Source: Chloroflexota bacterium (lineage in GTDB: Bacteria; Chloroflexota; Limnocylindria; Limnocylindrales; CSP1-4). From it: a DNA stretch of 8,404 nucleotides. Under the pieces are notes generated by a model. That model was not told the DNA's origin and made no database searches. It was given only the letters and a program-made list of their open reading frames with translations. Shown here in pieces: positions 6,244-8,404 of this stretch (its first letter is position 1; each line of letters starts with the position of its first letter). The position numbers and the translations under genes are program-made. The stretch covers positions 1 to 8,404 of the forward strand of contig DAIERN010000054.1 in the NCBI GenBank assembly GCA_027346765.1, written 5' to 3'.

Positions 6244-7088
6244 AGCACTGCAGGGTGGTCGCCCAACGGTCCGCGGCGGCGGCCAGCGCGGCCTCAGGAT
6301 CGGCCGACTCCAGGGCGGCCGCCGCGATGCCGCGCGACACGTTGACGAGCAGTGCGCCGCCACGAATCTCGGCGGCGCTGCCTGCTGTTGCCGGTCCGGC
6401 GGCGAGCACGACTGCCTCTTCGCCGCCCTGCGCATCGCCGCCCGGGGACGAGCACGGGCAGGCCCGGCGCCGCGGCGCGAATTTGGACCAGCTCCTGGGG
6501 CGCGGTGGCGCCGACCACCAACCCCACCTGCGCCCCGTCAATCGCCCAGCCTGCGACGCGGCGCGCCACGGCCAGAAAGAGCGGCTGGCCGTCAAGGGTC
6601 AGTCCCTGGAACTCGGCGGCGCCCGGGTTCGACGTCCGGCACAGCACGTACGCGAACCGGTCGGTCCGCGCCAGGAAGGGTTCGAGCGAGTCGCGCCCCA
6701 GGTACGGGTTGAGCGTCACCGCGTCCGCGCCAAGGGCATCGAAGATCGCCACGGCCTGACGCGCGGCCGTGCTGGCGATGTCACCCCGCTTCGCGTCGGC
6801 GATGAACGGCACTTCCGCCGGAACGCGGGCGCGCAGCCGCTCGAGGGCGGCGATGCCCGCTGATCCGAACGCCTCGTAGAAGGCGAGGTTGAACTTCACC
6901 GCGGCTGCGCGCGGCAGGGCCGCTTCCAGGACCAGCTGCGCAAAGCGCTCTACACCTGCCAGGTTACGCGAGAAGCCGGCCGGCAATGCGTCCGGATCGG
7001 GATCGACGCCCAGGCAAAGCGAGGTGCCAACGGCAGATATGCGAGCGCTCAGCCGACCCAGGTATGTCGCCTGGTCGGTGGCGCTCAT
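6242..7088 (-). CDS. pyrF: Orotidine 5'-phosphate decarboxylase, type 2 (frameshifted)
   Basis: PyrF converts orotidine monophosphate to UMP, the last step of de novo pyrimidine synthesis, in the cytoplasm. Taking ATG 7088 as residue 1, motifs in order are LCLGVDPDPDALP (24-36), VKFNLAFYEAFG (64-75) with the active-site Lys, IADAKRGDI (96-104) carrying the Asp-Lys-Asp catalytic set, NPYLGRDSLEPF (127-138) and RTSNPGAAEFQ (151-161). The last of these marks the longer type 2 form. After VLVPG (about 212-216) the frame breaks. The expected continuation GDAQGGEEAVV and the phosphate-loop-like LLVNVSRGI follow in the next frame, ending at TAG 6244-6242. Removing one base in the GGG run near 6441-6443 restores about 281 residues, normal for the family. 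A GTG at 7121 would add 11 residues but overlap secF by 29 bases; I prefer ATG 7088, four bases after the secF stop. Confidence 0.92.
6439..6446 (-). other. Frameshift site in pyrF (one extra base)
   Basis: On the coding strand the bases read CCCCGGGCGGCGATG. The upstream frame gives VLVPGRRCAG and runs unrelated to a stop at 6294; the frame reached by skipping one base gives VLVPGGDAQGG. The latter matches the family's VPGxGAQGG loop in length and pattern. A short G run is the likely place of the extra base; the exact base cannot be fixed. Confidence 0.85.
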
Positions 7089-7092
7089 GCGC

Positions 7093-8268
7093 TCAACGAC
7101 CGCGGGCCGGCGCGAGCTCACGGTGGCGGCGCGCTTCGCTCCACTCGTGCCACGTCACGAGCAGTGCGCTGGCGTTGAAGATCGACGAGTAGGTGCCGGA
7201 GATGATGCCGATGACCATCGCGAACACGAACGAGTGGATCGAGTCGGCGCCAAACAGCAGCAATGCCGTGAGGACCATGATCGTCGTCAAGGACGTGTTG
7301 AGCGACCGGCCCACGGTCTGCAGCAGGCTGTGGTTGACGATGGCACTGAACGGCTCGCCCGCATGGCGGATCTTGTTCTCGCGCACCCGGTCGAACACCA
7401 CGATCGTGTCATGAACGGAGAAGCCGATCACGGTCAGCATGGCGGTCACGAATAGGGCGTCGACCTGCAGGCCGACAAACGTGCCCAGCACGGCGAAGAT
7501 GCCGACGACCACGATGATGTCGTGCACGAGAGCGACCAGGGCCGACACACCCATCCGGAAGTCGGCGAAGCGGAAGGTCATCCAGGCCAGGATGCCGATG
7601 GAGCCCAGGACGAACAGGATGATCGCCTGCTGGGTCAGCTCGCCGCTGATGATCGGTCCGATCGATGCCTCCTGGCGGACCTCGTCAATGGGCCCGAACT
7701 TTTTTTCCAGGGCGAAGCGCAGGTCGGCCAGCCGGCCCTCGGTCGGCAAGCCGATTGGATTCGCGGTTGGCGAGGGCAGCGGGCTGGCACCGGGGCTGGC
7801 GCCTGCCGAGGCAGATGGCGCGGCGCTGGGGCTGGCTGAAGGCGCGGCGCTGGGCGTGGCGCTGGGCGCGGGCGTCGCGCTGGCTGCCGGCGACGCCGAC
7901 CCGGACGCGCCAGGTGAACCGCTCGCCGCCGGCGAGGCCGATGCAGATGGGACCGGGGTCGCGACCGGGAACTCGGCCAGGCCGATCTGGATCGTCCGGA
8001 TGAGGACGTAGTCCTTGTTGTTCGAATTGGTGATCGCGGCCGTGCCGGGCAGGTTCTGCGCCGCCATCACAGCCTGCACATCCGGGATGCTGGGCGTGCC
8101 GTTCTTGAAATGGACCTCCCAGACAGTGCCACCGGTGAAGTCGATCGAGAACTTGAGGCCTTCCTTGCCGCCCGTGATGGGCGTCAGCAGGATGAAGATC
8201 AGGCCGGGGATCGTGATCAGCAGGCTGAACGCGTAGAACCAGCGCCTTTTGCCGATGATGTCAAACAC
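7093..8268 (-). CDS. secF: Protein translocase subunit SecF with long Ala/Ser/Pro insertion
   Basis: This 391-residue protein is the SecF half of the SecDF complex that drives late steps of Sec export. The first membrane helix is about residues 12-30 and is followed by the family motif FSIDFTGGT (40-48). Five more helices lie at about 213-231, 238-262, 268-290, 323-340 and 346-370. The strongest signature is GFSVHDTIVVFDRVREN (282-298), a His form of the usual NDT motif; SIGPIISGEL (202-211) is also typical. SecF is normally about 300-320 residues. The excess is a low-complexity Ala/Ser/Pro stretch at about 102-173 in the first extracytoplasmic domain. The start is GTG at 8268-8266 with GAGG nine bases upstream, overlapping the secD stop. 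The reading frame is intact throughout. Confidence 0.97.
   Translation of the reverse strand: MFDIIGKRRWFYAFSLLITIPGLIFILLTPITGGKEGLKFSIDFTGGTVWEVHFKNGTPSIPDVQAVMAAQNLPGTAAITNSNNKDYVLIRTIQIGLAEFPVATPVPSASASPAASGSPGASGSASPAASATPAPSATPSAAPSASPSAAPSASAGASPGASPLPSPTANPIGLPTEGRLADLRFALEKKFGPIDEVRQEASIGPIISGELTQQAIILFVLGSIGILAWMTFRFADFRMGVSALVALVHDIIVVVGIFAVLGTFVGLQVDALFVTAMLTVIGFSVHDTIVVFDRVRENKIRHAGEPFSAIVNHSLLQTVGRSLNTSLTTIMVLTALLLFGADSIHSFVFAMVIGIISGTYSSIFNASALLVTWHEWSEARRHRELAPARGR
7750..7965 (-). repeat. Low-complexity tract encoding the SecF Ala/Ser/Pro linker
   Basis: About 216 bases encode residues 102-173 of SecF, almost entirely Ala, Ser, Pro, Gly and Thr, with recurring SASP/SAAP-like units. 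At DNA level the tract is imperfectly repetitive; for example the 14-mer ggcgcggcgctggg occurs at 7817-7830 and again at 7841-7854. The frame stays open, so it is translated. It should face outside the cytoplasm, between membrane helix 1 and the folded part of the first periplasmic-type domain. Such tracts commonly form flexible, extended, sometimes glycosylated linkers. Repeat slippage could make its length variable between strains. Confidence 0.9.
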
Positions 8269-8404
8269 GCGCTGACGCCTCGCGCGCGGCGCGGCCGCGG
8301 ACCGGTGCAGTGGCGATGGTGAACTCGTCCTCGCCCACGCCGAAGTAGCGGGCCTTGCGCGCCCACGGCTGGTGAACCACGACGCGCAACATCTGCCGGC
8401 TGAG
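8261..8404 (-). CDS. secD: Protein translocase subunit SecD, C-terminal end (partial)
   Basis: The reverse strand is open from the window edge to a TGA at 8263-8261 and gives the last 47 residues of a protein; the start lies outside the window. The visible tail begins LSRQMLRVVVHQPW, contains ARKARYFGVGEDEF and ends in a basic, Ala/Arg-rich stretch. It resembles the cytoplasmic tail after the last membrane helix of SecD, but the tail alone is weakly diagnostic. The main support is position: its stop overlaps the start of secF by 8 bases, and secD-secF is the usual order. SecD and SecF form a membrane complex that uses the proton motive force to help SecYEG/SecA pull proteins across the membrane. 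Another upstream membrane protein cannot be strictly excluded. Confidence 0.8.
   Translation of the reverse strand, partial: LSRQMLRVVVHQPWARKARYFGVGEDEFTIATAPVRGRAAREASARV
8278..8281 (-). promoter_or_regulatory. Ribosome binding site for secF
   Basis: GAGG lies nine bases before the GTG start at 8268, inside the last codons of secD. It supports this start and means secF need not depend only on coupling to secD. Confidence 0.5.

Noticed and set aside
7089..7121. GTG at 7121 as pyrF start
   Set aside because: It would overlap secF by 29 bases and add 11 residues with no family match. ATG 7088, four bases after the secF stop, gives the usual N-terminus.
7651..7663. Inverted repeat gatcggtccgatc inside secF
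   Set aside because: Six-base arms inside a coding region with the conserved SIGPIISGEL motif; no sign of a regulatory role.
7797..7900. Short GC-rich repeats as a CRISPR or mobile-element remnant
   Set aside because: The repeats are irregular and in frame with the Ala/Ser/Pro codons of SecF; no uniform repeat-spacer pattern or terminal inverted repeats.

Overview
The window is a densely packed, strongly GC-rich stretch of bacterial chromosome. Every gene I can support lies on the minus strand, so transcription runs from high to low coordinates. In that order the genes are secD (3' end only), secF, pyrF, tatA, tatC, rapZ, yvcK, whiA, tpiA and gpmI (5' part only). I see no RNA gene, insertion sequence, CRISPR array, phage gene or att site. 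The largest gap is the 42 bases between tatA and tatC. The many plus-strand open frames are antisense shadows typical of GC-rich coding DNA.

The rapZ-yvcK-whiA trio is typical of Gram-positive-type lineages (Firmicutes, Actinobacteria, Chloroflexota). The trio sits beside tpiA and gpmI. PyrF is of the longer 'type 2' form, YvcK carries a two-helix membrane extension, and SecF has a long Ala/Ser/Pro linker. Together these suggest an uncultured GC-rich member of Chloroflexota, perhaps near Limnocylindria or Dormibacteria. This is inference from gene content; I have no database match.

Region by region: 6.0-8.4 kb holds export genes (SecD/SecF, then TatA) with the pyrimidine gene pyrF between them. 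The 2.1-5.9 kb part holds TatC followed by RapZ, YvcK and WhiA, linked in other bacteria to amino-sugar/cell-wall carbon allocation and to cell division or development. The first 2.1 kb holds two glycolytic enzymes. From tatC to gpmI, six genes are joined by five consecutive 4-base stop/start overlaps (ATGA, GTGA, TTGA), so the block looks like one translationally coupled operon.

Two genes are broken by single-base frameshifts beside short G runs: yvcK (one base missing near 3745-3747) and pyrF (one extra base near 6439-6446). In both, the frame after the break still encodes the conserved rest of the protein. Sequencing or assembly error, or very recent mutation, is more likely than old decay. 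The less ordinary features are the roughly 70-residue SecF insertion, an in-phase A AAA AAG slip heptamer just after it, a membrane-anchored YvcK and a shortened WhiA. I found no convincing undescribed multi-gene system; this is mainly a housekeeping region.
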